From: Flavobacterium sp. K5-23
Lineage (GTDB): Bacteria > Bacteroidota > Bacteroidia > Flavobacteriales > Flavobacteriaceae
Direction of reading: 5' to 3'
DNA: 64,000 nucleotides
NCBI RefSeq assembly: GCF_023278045.1
Contig: NZ_CP056783.1
Span: forward strand, 1,459,501-1,523,500
The position numbers and the translations under genes were made by a program. Below the pieces are notes generated by a model. That model worked only from the letters and a program-made list of their open reading frames with translations, was not told where the DNA came from and did no database searches. This document shows positions 18,101 to 26,792 of the stretch, piece by piece (the stretch's first letter is position 1; every line of letters begins with the position of its first letter).

Positions 18101-21100
18101 TTATTTACTTGTCTTGGATTCTTCTTATAAAGATATTTTTGATACTTATTTAGGGAATAATAATCATTTGGGTTAGTGAAATTAAATCCAAACCACATTA
18201 ATTGTGTTGCTTCCTCTTTCAAGTAAGTTGAGGTTGCGCTTGGATTTAGATTACGTAATGTTGCATAGGTTTTGTCAAAAGTTAATTGCTCTCTAAACTG
18301 AATTCGGTTGTAACTAGTTTGATTGCCATTTAGGTTATTCCAGTACCCTTTGTGGATTTGATCTAGTGAGCTGTCATACATAGAAGCAAGTACTTCCGAT
18401 TCTACATTTGTATTTGTGGCAGCAATTTTAAAAGACCAGTTTTCTTCCTTGCCTGGTTGAATTTTGTTTCTAAAGCTTTCTACAGAAAAATCTAGCTTTT
18501 TTTCTTCTTCTATTAAAGGTACTATTAGTTCCTGGTTGAAATATTGATTTTCGAATATTGTTTCAAGACCAATTTTTATTGAGTTTTTAAATGATTTGTT
18601 TAAAGGTATTTGTAAGGTTAGCTGATTGTTTTTTAATTTTTTATTTTGGTTATAGAATAATATGCTTTCATAAAAGCTTATGATTTTAATATATTGATTA
18701 GGAATTATAGAGCTAATATTTAGTAGAACAAAGCCATCCTTTTTTGGATTTTCATTCAGTAGCTCAACTGTAAATATTTTATTGTGATTTAATTTTTCAG
18801 CACTCTGATTGACTTCAATGATTGCTTGACTTTCCAGAGGAAAGTTGTTCTCGTCGACAGCGGTGAGGATTGCTTTGTAGTAGCCAGATTTATAATTTGA
18901 GATAAAGTCAAGGGCAATATTTTTATCTTTCTCAGTGTCTATTTTCCTAGAATAAACGAGTGTCCCTGTTTCTTTTCCAGTTATGGGTTTTTCATTATTC
19001 TCGAAAGGGAATAATTTTTCAAACTCAGGTTTTGCGATAGTTTCAATTTCAGGAATTGGCCAAGTTCTTGGTTTTATTTTATTTGGAAATGCCCTGATGA
19101 AATATAGATTTATTTCGCCTTTAACGGCTACAAACTGACCGTTAAGATTTTTGGTGCTAATTTCTAAAGCGTTTTTGTCTTTAGTATTGATTTCTTTCGG
19201 GGCATTTATTTTTAAGTTGATAGTATGATAACCAACGTTGATTGTATTAGTTGAGGAATGTGTTTCGCCATTACTATCTGTAACATCTGCCGTAATACGA
19301 TAACTAAAAACGGGTAAATTTTCCTTAGGGAAACGATCATCGGCTTTAGCAAGAAAGTTGATCGTGAATTTTCCAGAAGCATTGGTTGTTGTCTCTCCAG
19401 TCCCAATTACTCCACCTTGCCCTCTATAGATATAACTATCTTGATTATTATTATAAACTTCATAGGAAATTCTATAGGTTACTTTTGAATCAGAAATGTT
19501 TGCGCCCGAGAATGATTTCGCGGTGCCTTCAACTTTAATGTTTTGATTTATTAAATTATTCTGTTTATTAGGCTCAAAATAAACTTCAAATTTGGGACGT
19601 TTGTATTCTTCTAATTTAAAATTGATTCTTGAGTTTTCAAACTTCACTTTGTCCCAAAAAGGATCCTCGTCTTCAGTGTCATCTGGCCTTCCTGCTTCAA
19701 GTGTCATATTGCCACTCAAACCATTTTTTGGAAGGATTACTTCTCCTGAAAAAGAACCAAAAGAATTAGTGGTTACTTCAAAGTTTTGGATTTCTTTATT
19801 GTTATGGTCTTTAAGAATGATTTTTATCAAAACATTGGGAACAACTTTTGTTTCTGTTCTTTCATCGTCTTCACGAAAAGCAATTCCTTTGTAATACACA
19901 GTTTGCCCAGGACGATAAATTGCTCTGTCTAAATAGAACTCAACTTTTGCTTTAGGATCTTCTTTAATTTTGATTGTATTGTAATTATCAGCTCTTTTAT
20001 AGGTAATTAAAGTGTCATTTTCTTTAGTGATTGTAATTTCAAAGTTATTGTAATTATTGTCCCCTCGTTTAAAAAAAGCATCGCCGTTTTTATCTGTGGT
20101 TAATTCAGTATTATTGAATTTTATACTTGCTTTTTCTATTGGATTTCCAGTTTTACGATCTAAAACTTGATAGTAGTCGGTATTGTTTTCAAAACTTGTT
20201 AATACAGAAAGGTTACTGACTATAATAGTTTGGTAAGCAAATGCCTTTGTGTTTTTTAAGTCGGAATCGCTTTCAAAATATACCATATAAGTACCAATCT
20301 CAAGTTGTGGCAATACAATTTCGGTAGTATAATTAAAGTAGTCATTTTTATTTGTTAGCGAGTAATTGATGCTTTTTACTAAAATATTTTTTTCAATGAT
20401 ACCCGCAGCAAGACTATCTCTTTCTTTTCGCCAATTGTTTAGTATTGCTAAAGTAGTATTGTCTATTTTAAAAAAGGAGACGCTTAAGTTATTTACATTT
20501 TTGGAACTTATAAATGCTCTGGTATTTTCGTTTTGATAACTATTTTGAAGAAGTTGTATGTTAAGGACTTTATCTTCGATATTTTGTTTTTTTTGTCCGG
20601 CTATTTTGTGTGCATTGGATCTGTTTTTTATAATAAGTATACTATCGAGTAGTGTGAGCGCTTTGATATTGTAATCAGGGTAAGTATCCTTTGACGCTAG
20701 GCTTGCATATAGTTTAGCTTTTTCAAGTTGTATTGTTTGTTGGGTTTCAGGATCGCTGTTTTGATATTGTATTTTTTCTAAAACATTTAAATAATCAATG
20801 TCGCTTTTAATAACGGTATTGCAGAATTGCATACGTTTGAACCGATTGATTAAAGAGTTGGTTTCTGTTTCTTTTATTTGGTAAAGTGTAATTAGTTTTC
20901 TTGAAATAGGATCTTTTACAAAATCTAGATTTAGGGTAGTAAAGCCATTTGAATCCCCAAATAATAGGTCTTTATATTTCTTGTAAATACTCGTTTCTAT
21001 ATTCCAATGATTTAATTTTTTAGTGTAATAATTAATGTTTTCATCTAATAGGAAATAATATAAATTTTGTTCGCTTATTTTTGAAAGAACATCTTGATCA

Positions 21101-21609
21101 AATATGGATTGATACGATTTTAAGGAAGTTTTTTTTAAAATATTTTTGCTTACAATGCTATTTTTATAAGCAATGTCTATTTGAGATTTCAAATCTTCAT
21201 TAGACCATAACAGGAAGTTGGTGCTTAAGCTATCAGTGGTTATTCTTGATCTTAATTTATAACTATTCTGGTCATAATAATCGGCCAAACATTTACCGTA
21301 AACAAAATTCAATATTGCTTTAGATGGTTCTGAAACTGCGTTTATGTGATGTTTTAGATTCCTTAAAATTTTGGTTTGTGCGTCTTCTTCTAATGTTTGT
21401 ATGTATTTTGAATTATAAAAGAAACATTTAATTATTTGTGTTTCATTATTGTTAGCAACTGCTGTTTTGTATATTTTATCCACAAGAACACTGGCGGATT
21501 TAATTTTGCCCTCTTTTTCTAATGTGATTACGGTATTCCATTTTTCATCAAATTGTTGAGCAATAGAAGAAATAGAAATAAAAAGGAAGTATAAAAATAT
21601 TTTTTTCAT
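15106..21609 (-). CDS. Alpha-2-macroglobulin-like protein with embedded SusC-style segment
   Basis: Bacterial alpha-2-macroglobulins trap proteases through a reactive thioester. The 2167-residue protein starts with a signal peptide (MKKIFLYFLFISISSIAQ). MG-type beta domains follow, including VEFYLDRAIYRPGQTVYYKG near residue 560, the usual site of the MG2 repeat. The thioester motif CAEQ is intact at C1621-Q1624, within YEHECAEQTFARFYAN, followed by the helical thioester domain. Between about residues 1170 and 1375 lies an insert unlike classic A2M: a CarboxypepD_reg-like fold (ISGYITDQRGESIPGVG), then a segment like a TonB-receptor plug (ALYIIDSEF, YGKKAENGVVIITT). No pbpC neighbour is present, unlike in E. 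coli. It diverges from an S46 peptidase gene. Confidence 0.88.
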   Translation of the reverse strand: MKKIFLYFLFISISSIAQQFDEKWNTVITLEKEGKIKSASVLVDKIYKTAVANNNETQIIKCFFYNSKYIQTLEEDAQTKILRNLKHHINAVSEPSKAILNFVYGKCLADYYDQNSYKLRSRITTDSLSTNFLLWSNEDLKSQIDIAYKNSIVSKNILKKTSLKSYQSIFDQDVLSKISEQNLYYFLLDENINYYTKKLNHWNIETSIYKKYKDLLFGDSNGFTTLNLDFVKDPISRKLITLYQIKETETNSLINRFKRMQFCNTVIKSDIDYLNVLEKIQYQNSDPETQQTIQLEKAKLYASLASKDTYPDYNIKALTLLDSILIIKNRSNAHKIAGQKKQNIEDKVLNIQLLQNSYQNENTRAFISSKNVNNLSVSFFKIDNTTLAILNNWRKERDSLAAGIIEKNILVKSINYSLTNKNDYFNYTTEIVLPQLEIGTYMVYFESDSDLKNTKAFAYQTIIVSNLSVLTSFENNTDYYQVLDRKTGNPIEKASIKFNNTELTTDKNGDAFFKRGDNNYNNFEITITKENDTLITYKRADNYNTIKIKEDPKAKVEFYLDRAIYRPGQTVYYKGIAFREDDERTETKVVPNVLIKIILKDHNNKEIQNFEVTTNSFGSFSGEVILPKNGLSGNMTLEAGRPDDTEDEDPFWDKVKFENSRINFKLEEYKRPKFEVYFEPNKQNNLINQNIKVEGTAKSFSGANISDSKVTYRISYEVYNNNQDSYIYRGQGGVIGTGETTTNASGKFTINFLAKADDRFPKENLPVFSYRITADVTDSNGETHSSTNTINVGYHTINLKINAPKEINTKDKNALEISTKNLNGQFVAVKGEINLYFIRAFPNKIKPRTWPIPEIETIAKPEFEKLFPFENNEKPITGKETGTLVYSRKIDTEKDKNIALDFISNYKSGYYKAILTAVDENNFPLESQAIIEVNQSAEKLNHNKIFTVELLNENPKKDGFVLLNISSIIPNQYIKIISFYESILFYNQNKKLKNNQLTLQIPLNKSFKNSIKIGLETIFENQYFNQELIVPLIEEEKKLDFSVESFRNKIQPGKEENWSFKIAATNTNVESEVLASMYDSSLDQIHKGYWNNLNGNQTSYNRIQFREQLTFDKTYATLRNLNPSATSTYLKEEATQLMWFGFNFTNPNDYYSLNKYQKYLYKKNPRQVNNEHISGYITDQRGESIPGVGINVKDKRINAISDYEGYYEINAKQTDSLIYSHIGYQTQTIAIDKNTIDVALKEGSSDLKEEVIIYNYSSREKKSPAYSTQILDRKVSAESIRAVAAVRIVEEADNQVYNTAGSNFQLESRAAGIMIKNATKNQDITNALYIIDSEFATQNQAEALDYSNILTIEFLEKEKAVNLYGKKAENGVVIITTTMSLVALANVKARKNLSETAFFYPHLKTDSKGNINFNFNSPEALTAWKLRLLAHNKNAVSGYLEKIVVTQKDLMVIPNFPRFFREKDSIQITTKIANMTSEPKTGIAILKLFDASTMEAIDVQMLNEKSIRNYTVSANGNTTVSWNIYIPEGLQGVQYKVLAKAGNFSDGEENILPVLTNKMIVTESIPIWVRENSTKEYTFDNLKNNNSSTLRNHQFTFEYTSNPAWIAIQSLPYLMEYEHECAEQTFARFYANALASAIISSNPKIATVFDTWRKNGKINSKLEENEELKSIVLAETPWLNDAQSEDEKKSKLALLFDLEKMKNKQEVTFDKLKQKQKTSGGFVWFGGNEENEYITRHILSGLGHLAKLDKSENSRIKTEQISKTGIPFLDKRFEENYKQRTKNKKENGKPIWLEPNTDLHYLYTRSFYIESNPISDTLKKIVDIYLENAKENWLSYSLYEKGMASLVLNRFSEKNTAKKILENLRETASNNEDWGMYWIANKAGWYWHQAPIETQALLIEAFAEIDNDTKSVDAMKVWLLKNKQTKNWPTTKATTEAVYALLMQGTDWLSIKDNTRIKIGDEKILTKKLTENEKEAETGYLKLNWKADEIKKETAVISIENKSKVPGFGGIYWQYFEDSDKIKDHNGSVLSVTKELYLKKNTDKGEILQKATSNYLMEIGDLVSVRLIITAKENMEFIHLKDMRASCFEPVKTLSEHQYKDGLSFYQSTKDVATHFFFDSINKGTYVIEYDILVNNKGDFSNGITTIQSMYAPEFSSHTKGIRVKIK

Positions 21610-21934
21610 GTAATTTTTTCAAATAATGAGTAATGATTTTACTGATGTGAAATTAGTACTATTTATCTTAAGTGTTCTTTGTTTTTATTTTTTATTACTA
21701 GTGTTTTTTGCTAATACAAAAAGGCTAGTTTATTTCGATAATCGGTCGAATAAAATGTAAAAGATTAAATATAAATTTTATTATAGTTGAAAGTCGCTCT
21801 TGAGGCAGAGCGTCTTTTTTGTTTTAATGCGGGATTCATAAAATTGACTTCTAATTTTTAGTTTTTATTATTTAATTAGGAATAGAATTGTGAAAATGAA
21901 GTATATTCGCACTGAAAAAAAATACAATCAAAGT
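21610..21934. other. 325-base divergent intergenic region with an orphan terminator
   Basis: This is the region between the A2M-like gene (minus) and the S46 peptidase gene (plus). No TAnnTTTG element was found on either strand. A plus-strand terminator-like hairpin (21790-21820) has no gene upstream of it. No convincing short open frame was found. Confidence 0.6.
21790..21820 (+). terminator. Orphan intrinsic terminator
   Basis: AAAG-t-CGCTCT (21790-21800) pairs with AGAGCG-t-CTTT (21807-21817) around TGAGGC, with one T-T mismatch, followed by TTTTTT. It is oriented to stop plus-strand transcription, yet the nearest upstream gene is on the minus strand. Confidence 0.65.
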
Positions 21935-24079
21935 ATGAAAAAAATAATTTTATTTTTAGCGATGTGCCTTGTGGCATTTCCTGTAAGAGCCGACGAAGGA
22001 ATGTGGTTCTTGATGTTTATTGAACGTTTGAACCATAGAGATATGGAGAAAATGGGATTGCAACTTACAACAGAAGAAATTTACAGTATCAACAATCACA
22101 GTTTGAAAGATGCTATTGTTCAATTCAATGGCGGTTGTACTGCTGAGATTATTTCTAAAGAAGGATTAGTTTTAACTAATCATCACTGTGGTTACAATGC
22201 CATTGCTGAACTTTCTACTGCTGAGCAGAATTACTTAAAAGATGGTTTCTGGGCCAAAGAAAAAAGTGCCGAAATGAAACCAAAATCATTGTATGTTCGT
22301 TTTTTCGTTCGTATGGATGATGTGTCAAAAAGAATTTTATCTAAAGTAAATGATAAAATGACTGAGACAGAAAGAAACAAAGCGATACAACAAGAAATGG
22401 CTTTGATAGAAAAAGAAAATAATGAAGGTGGAAAATATACCGTTTCCGTTCGTCCTTTCTTTCAAGGTAATGAATATTACTACTTTGTTTACCAAGATTA
22501 TAAAGACGTACGTTTAGTGGGGACTCCTCCTGAAAGTTTAGGGAAATTTGGTGGAGATACTGATAACTGGGAATGGCCACGTCATACTGCAGATTTTTCT
22601 ATGTTTAGAGTATATGCTGATAAAGATGGAAATCCTGCTGAATATTCAAAAGCGAATGTGCCATTGCAACCAAAACATTACTTACCTGTAAGTATGAAAG
22701 GGGTTAAAGAGAATGATTTTGCAATGATTTTGGGTTATCCAGGTAGAACAAACCGTTGGATGCCTGCAGGTGGAATTGATCAAAATGTTAAGTTTGCTTA
22801 CCCTGCTTGGGTTGAAGGTGCCAAGACTGGAATGGACCAAATGAAAAAGTATATGGACAAAGACGCTACTGTTAATTTACAGTACGCTTCTAAATATGCT
22901 TCTACAGCAAATTACTGGAAAAACCGTCAAGGAATGATTGATGCTTTAACAAAAGCGGGAACTGCAAAAGCAAAATTTGTTGAGGAGGCAAAATTTAATA
23001 AATGGGCGAAAAAGTGTAAAAATAAAGCGCAGTATGGTAACATACTAGCTACTATTAATAATTATTACGAGCAAACAAATTTAAAGGCGCGCCACGATAA
23101 TTACCTTATGCAATTAATGCGTACTTCAAGTTACGGTACTACTCCTGCTAGTTTAGGAAATGCACTTATTGCTTATAGCAAAGAGAACGAAGCTAAAAGA
23201 ATGGAAATACTTCCTAAAATAAACAGTCTAATTGAGGGAGTTTACGGTGATTTCTACGCTCCTTTAGAAAAAGATGTTTTAGCTGCTCAGTTGAATTTAT
23301 ATTCTTCAAAAGCTGGTGAATATGGATTAGCTCCTTTAGTTGAAAAAATGAAATTAGCTAACAATGGTGATTTTACAGCGGATGTAAATGATGCAGTTTC
23401 AAAAAGTATTTTTGCTAACAAGCAAAGTGTAGAAGTTTTTATGAAAAACCCTAATGTTGAAGCTATTGCAAACGATCCTTTGTATTTAATATCAACTGAT
23501 TTAATGACAAAAATACGTGCGAAATCAGATGAGCTTGCGAAATTAGATGATGATTACGCTACCGCTTACCGTGATCTTGTTCAGGGTTTGAGAGTGTCTA
23601 AACTAAATTCAGTTAAATACCCAGACGCTAACTCTACATTACGTTTGACTTATGGTAAAGTTCGTGCTTTACCAGCTGATGATCGCAATGATGCCACTGT
23701 AAATAATTATACTACAATGGAAGGTTTGGTTAAAAAGTACAAAGCAGGAGATCAAGAATTTGACTTACCGGCTCGTATGTTAGAATTAAACAAAGCGAAA
23801 GATTTTGGCGAATATGCTGATAAAAACGGTTATATGCCAGTGAATTTCTTGACTGATAATGATATTACAGGAGGAAACTCAGGTTCTCCAGTAATCAACG
23901 GAAAAGGAGAATTAATAGGTTTAGCATTTGACGGAAACATTGAAGCTATGGCTGGTGATGTTATATTTGATTCAAAATTACAAAGGACTATCAACGTAGA
24001 TATTCGTTACATACTTTGGATTATTGACAAGTATGCAGGGGCGAAAAATATTATTGACGAAATGGTGATTGTAAAATAA
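21935..24079 (+). CDS. S46-family dipeptidyl peptidase (DPP7-like)
   Basis: S46 enzymes are periplasmic serine peptidases that remove dipeptides from peptide N-termini. The catalytic regions are TNHHCGYNAI (H83-H84), DNWEWPRHTADF (D220) and GGNSGSPV (S649). The residue 18 positions after the serine is Gly, in the motif FDGN. In Porphyromonas enzymes Gly there marks DPP7 (hydrophobic P1) and Arg marks DPP11 (acidic P1), so this one is predicted DPP7-like. I chose the ATG at 21935 because it begins the signal peptide MKKIILFLAMCLVAFPVRA; a GTG at 21890 would add 15 polar residues before it. The mature length is about 690 residues. A strong terminator follows. Confidence 0.93.
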   Translation: MKKIILFLAMCLVAFPVRADEGMWFLMFIERLNHRDMEKMGLQLTTEEIYSINNHSLKDAIVQFNGGCTAEIISKEGLVLTNHHCGYNAIAELSTAEQNYLKDGFWAKEKSAEMKPKSLYVRFFVRMDDVSKRILSKVNDKMTETERNKAIQQEMALIEKENNEGGKYTVSVRPFFQGNEYYYFVYQDYKDVRLVGTPPESLGKFGGDTDNWEWPRHTADFSMFRVYADKDGNPAEYSKANVPLQPKHYLPVSMKGVKENDFAMILGYPGRTNRWMPAGGIDQNVKFAYPAWVEGAKTGMDQMKKYMDKDATVNLQYASKYASTANYWKNRQGMIDALTKAGTAKAKFVEEAKFNKWAKKCKNKAQYGNILATINNYYEQTNLKARHDNYLMQLMRTSSYGTTPASLGNALIAYSKENEAKRMEILPKINSLIEGVYGDFYAPLEKDVLAAQLNLYSSKAGEYGLAPLVEKMKLANNGDFTADVNDAVSKSIFANKQSVEVFMKNPNVEAIANDPLYLISTDLMTKIRAKSDELAKLDDDYATAYRDLVQGLRVSKLNSVKYPDANSTLRLTYGKVRALPADDRNDATVNNYTTMEGLVKKYKAGDQEFDLPARMLELNKAKDFGEYADKNGYMPVNFLTDNDITGGNSGSPVINGKGELIGLAFDGNIEAMAGDVIFDSKLQRTINVDIRYILWIIDKYAGAKNIIDEMVIVK

Positions 24080-24099
24080 TTCAACCGCTTGTTTAGATT

Positions 24100-24133
24100 A
24101 AAACCATCAAAATTTTATTTTGATGGTTTTTTT
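24100..24133 (+). terminator. Intrinsic terminator of the S46 peptidase gene
   Basis: AAAACCATCAAAA (24100-24112) pairs with TTTTGATGGTTTT (24118-24130) around TTTTA, followed by more T. This is a 13-bp stem. Confidence 0.9.
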
Positions 24134-24167
24134 ATTTTAATACTTATTGATGTCTTCTATATTTCCT

Positions 24168-24175
24168 TATTTTTG
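24168..24175 (+). promoter_or_regulatory. -7 promoter element four bases before the ATG at 24180
   Basis: TATTTTTG matches TAnnTTTG and is followed by AGGT and then the ATG. Transcription would start at or next to the start codon, predicting a leaderless message. Confidence 0.6.
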
Positions 24176-24179
24176 AGGT

Positions 24180-24875
24180 ATGCAAAAAACAACTTTACTT
24201 TTTCTACTACTCCCTGTACTATTATGGGCCCAATCTAATTTTGAGAAAGGAGAGGAATTGTACAAGGCTTCCAGTTATAATAAGTCGGCAACTTATTTTC
24301 AATTGGTTTTAAATAATTCTCCTTCTGATTTGAAAACGATAGAATATTTGGGTGACATTGCAGGGCATAATAAGGAATGGGATAAAGCCATTGGGTATTA
24401 TCAACGATTAAAACAATTGAGGCCTTCAGAATCAAATTATCATTATAAATTTGGAGGTGCTTTAGGTATGAAAGCATTGGAGGTAAACAAGTTTAAAGCA
24501 TTAGCTATGATTGGTGATGTGAAAGAATCTTTTGAAAAAGCCATAATCCTAAATCCAAAACATATTGAATCCAGATGGGCTTTAATAGAATTATATATTA
24601 AATTACCTGGTATTGTAGGAGGAAGTGAAGCAAAAGCATTGAAATATTCGAATGAATTATTGAAATTGTCTGCTATTGATGGGTATTTGTCTAGAGGACA
24701 TATCGAAGAATGTTTTAAAAGATATAGTACGGCAGAAATATATTATAAAAAGGCAATTGCCATTGGAGATTCAAAAACAGCCTATATAAAACTATCAGAT
24801 TTATACAAGAATAAGATGAATGAACCTGGAAAAGCTAGATCAATTCTTGAAGAGTATAAAGAAAAGAAACAGTAA
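24180..24875 (+). CDS. Secreted or periplasmic TPR-repeat protein
   Basis: The 231-residue protein has a signal peptide (MQKTTLLFLLLPVLLWAQ) and then several tetratricopeptide repeats, for example NFEKGEELYKASSYNKSATY near residue 20, EWDKAIGYYQRLKQLRPSE near residue 66, and STAEIYYKKAIAIGDSKTAY near residue 182. TPR proteins act as scaffolds; no partner is inferable. A short insert, KLPGIVGGSEAKALKY, breaks the regular repeat spacing. A -7 element lies four bases upstream of the ATG. mpl follows after 61 bases, possibly from its own promoter. Confidence 0.8.
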   Translation: MQKTTLLFLLLPVLLWAQSNFEKGEELYKASSYNKSATYFQLVLNNSPSDLKTIEYLGDIAGHNKEWDKAIGYYQRLKQLRPSESNYHYKFGGALGMKALEVNKFKALAMIGDVKESFEKAIILNPKHIESRWALIELYIKLPGIVGGSEAKALKYSNELLKLSAIDGYLSRGHIEECFKRYSTAEIYYKKAIAIGDSKTAYIKLSDLYKNKMNEPGKARSILEEYKEKKQ

Positions 24876-24884
24876 AGATTAATC

Positions 24885-24892
24885 TAAATTTG
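24885..24892 (+). promoter_or_regulatory. Possible -7 promoter element of mpl
   Basis: TAAATTTG matches TAnnTTTG, 44 bases before the mpl ATG. It lies directly after the TPR gene's stop, so mpl could be transcribed separately. Confidence 0.4.
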
Positions 24893-24936
24893 GATAAATC
24901 TGTAAACATATAAACGCATAACAGTATAATAAAACC

Positions 24937-26292
24937 ATGAAAACACATTTCATTGCAATTGGCGGAAGCGCAATGCACAACTTAGCATTAGCATTACATA
25001 ATAAAGGATATCAAGTTAGTGGAAGCGATGATGCTATTTTCGAACCATCAAAATCAAGGTTAGATAAAAAAGGAATTTTACCTGTTGAATTAGGTTGGTT
25101 TCCTGAGAAAATCACTAAGAATATTGAGGCGGTAATTCTTGGAATGCATGCTAAAGCGGACAATCCAGAATTGTTAAGAGCACAGGAATTAGGGCTAAAA
25201 ATTTACTCTTATCCTGAGTTTTTATTCGAACAATCTAAAAATAAAACAAGAGTCGTTATAGGTGGTTCACATGGAAAAACAACCATAACCTCTATGATTT
25301 TACACGTGATGCATTACCATGATATTGCTGTGGATTATATGGTAGGGGCTCAGTTAGAGGGTTTTGACACTATGGTTCATCTTACCGAAGAAAATGATTT
25401 TATCGTATTAGAAGGAGATGAATATTTATCCTCACCAATCGACAGAAGACCAAAATTTCATTTGTACCAACCTAATATTGCCTTGATTTCAGGTATTGCC
25501 TGGGATCATATTAATGTTTTTCCAACGTATGATAACTACGTAGAGCAGTTTGAGATCTTTATTGGGAAAATCACAAATGGTGGAATCCTAGTTTATAATG
25601 AAGATGATGCTGAAGTGAAAAGAGTAGCTGAGGTAGCTGTTAACCCAATTAGAAAGTTAGCTTATTCAACGCCAAACTATAAAGTGGAAGTCGGAACGAC
25701 ATTGCTGGAAACTCCAGAAGGGGATATGCCTATTGAAGTTTTTGGGGCTCATAATTTGAATAATTTGGCTGGGGCCAAATGGATATGTCAAAATATGGGA
25801 GTTGATGAAGCTGATTTCTATGAAGCAATTGCCAGTTTTAAAGGAGCTTCTAAGCGATTAGAAAAAATTGCCGAAGGTAAAAACAAGGTTGCGTACAAGG
25901 ACTTTGCCCATTCACCAAGTAAAGTGGCTGCAACTACAAAAGCGGTAAAAGAGCAATACCCAACTAGAACTTTAGTTGCTTGTCTGGAATTGCATACGTA
26001 CAGTAGTTTAAATTCTGAATTCTTAAAGGAATATGAAGGAGCACTTGAATATGCTGATGTCGCAGTTGTTTTCTATTCTCCTGATGCGGTTAAAATTAAG
26101 CAACTGGAAGAAGTAACTTATGAGCAAATTGCTAGTGCTTTTAAAAGAAAGGATTTAATTATATATACAAATCCAGCGGATTTTAAAGAGTACCTTTTCA
26201 ATTTAAATCTTGATAATTCAGCTTTGTTACTGATGAGTTCTGGAAATTATGGAGGTTTAGATTTTGATGATGTTAAAAGCTTAGTAAGTTAA
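24937..26292 (+). CDS. mpl: UDP-N-acetylmuramate:tripeptide ligase (murein peptide recycling)
   Basis: Mpl attaches the recycled tripeptide L-Ala-gamma-D-Glu-meso-DAP to UDP-MurNAc in the cytoplasm. The N-terminal Rossmann motif FIAIGGSAMHNLALAL is characteristic of Mpl rather than MurC. The ATP-binding loop GGSHGKTTI is at residues 109-117. The 451-residue length fits. The Mur central and C-terminal domains are complete, including EGDEY near residue 149 and HSPSKVAAT near residue 328. It is followed after 11 bases by a GNAT gene, suggesting an operon that continues to radC. Confidence 0.93.
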   Translation: MKTHFIAIGGSAMHNLALALHNKGYQVSGSDDAIFEPSKSRLDKKGILPVELGWFPEKITKNIEAVILGMHAKADNPELLRAQELGLKIYSYPEFLFEQSKNKTRVVIGGSHGKTTITSMILHVMHYHDIAVDYMVGAQLEGFDTMVHLTEENDFIVLEGDEYLSSPIDRRPKFHLYQPNIALISGIAWDHINVFPTYDNYVEQFEIFIGKITNGGILVYNEDDAEVKRVAEVAVNPIRKLAYSTPNYKVEVGTTLLETPEGDMPIEVFGAHNLNNLAGAKWICQNMGVDEADFYEAIASFKGASKRLEKIAEGKNKVAYKDFAHSPSKVAATTKAVKEQYPTRTLVACLELHTYSSLNSEFLKEYEGALEYADVAVVFYSPDAVKIKQLEEVTYEQIASAFKRKDLIIYTNPADFKEYLFNLNLDNSALLLMSSGNYGGLDFDDVKSLVS

Positions 26293-26303
26293 TTAAAGTA
26301 AGG

Positions 26304-26762
26304 ATGGGAGGCAAAATAATAATTAAGAAAACCACCAGTGAAAATTTAGATTTCATTAACTTAGTTGCTGAACTAGATAAGAGTTTATGGGAAAGATACC
26401 CTGAGTTGAAATCAAATTATTGGGGAAATAATATTTTAGAAATAAATCCAAATGTCGTAATTATATACTTTGAAAATGAAGCTGTTGCTTGTGGTTGTTT
26501 CAAGAAATATGACAAAAACACAATAGAAATCAAGCGAATGTTTGTTTCGCCAAAAGTTAGAGGATTGGGTTTGGCAAAACAAATGTTACTAGAATTGGAA
26601 TTATGGGCAAGTGAATTAGGGTATGTTTTCTCTGTTTTAGAAACTTTGAATAAACAACAAGAAGCCATAGGTCTATATCAAAAGGTGGGGTATTCCATCG
26701 TAGAAAATTACGAACCCTATGTTGGTTTGATTAATAGTATATGTATGAATAAGAAAATATAG
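26304..26762 (+). CDS. GNAT-family N-acetyltransferase
   Basis: The 152-residue protein is a single GNAT domain. The acetyl-CoA-binding segment is VSPKVRGLGLAKQMLLELE (about residues 76-94), the family's R/Q-x-x-G-x-G/A loop. The C-terminal LYQKVGYSIVENYEPY is the usual end of the fold. The substrate is unknown. It sits 11 bases after mpl and 30 before radC, in the same direction. Confidence 0.88.
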   Translation: MGGKIIIKKTTSENLDFINLVAELDKSLWERYPELKSNYWGNNILEINPNVVIIYFENEAVACGCFKKYDKNTIEIKRMFVSPKVRGLGLAKQMLLELELWASELGYVFSVLETLNKQQEAIGLYQKVGYSIVENYEPYVGLINSICMNKKI

Positions 26763-26792
26763 TTGTGAATAACTTAAGCCTTAAATTTTTCT

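Noticed and set aside
21890..21934. GTG start giving the S46 peptidase 15 extra residues
   Set aside because: The signal peptide begins at the ATG at 21935; the extension is polar and would bury it.
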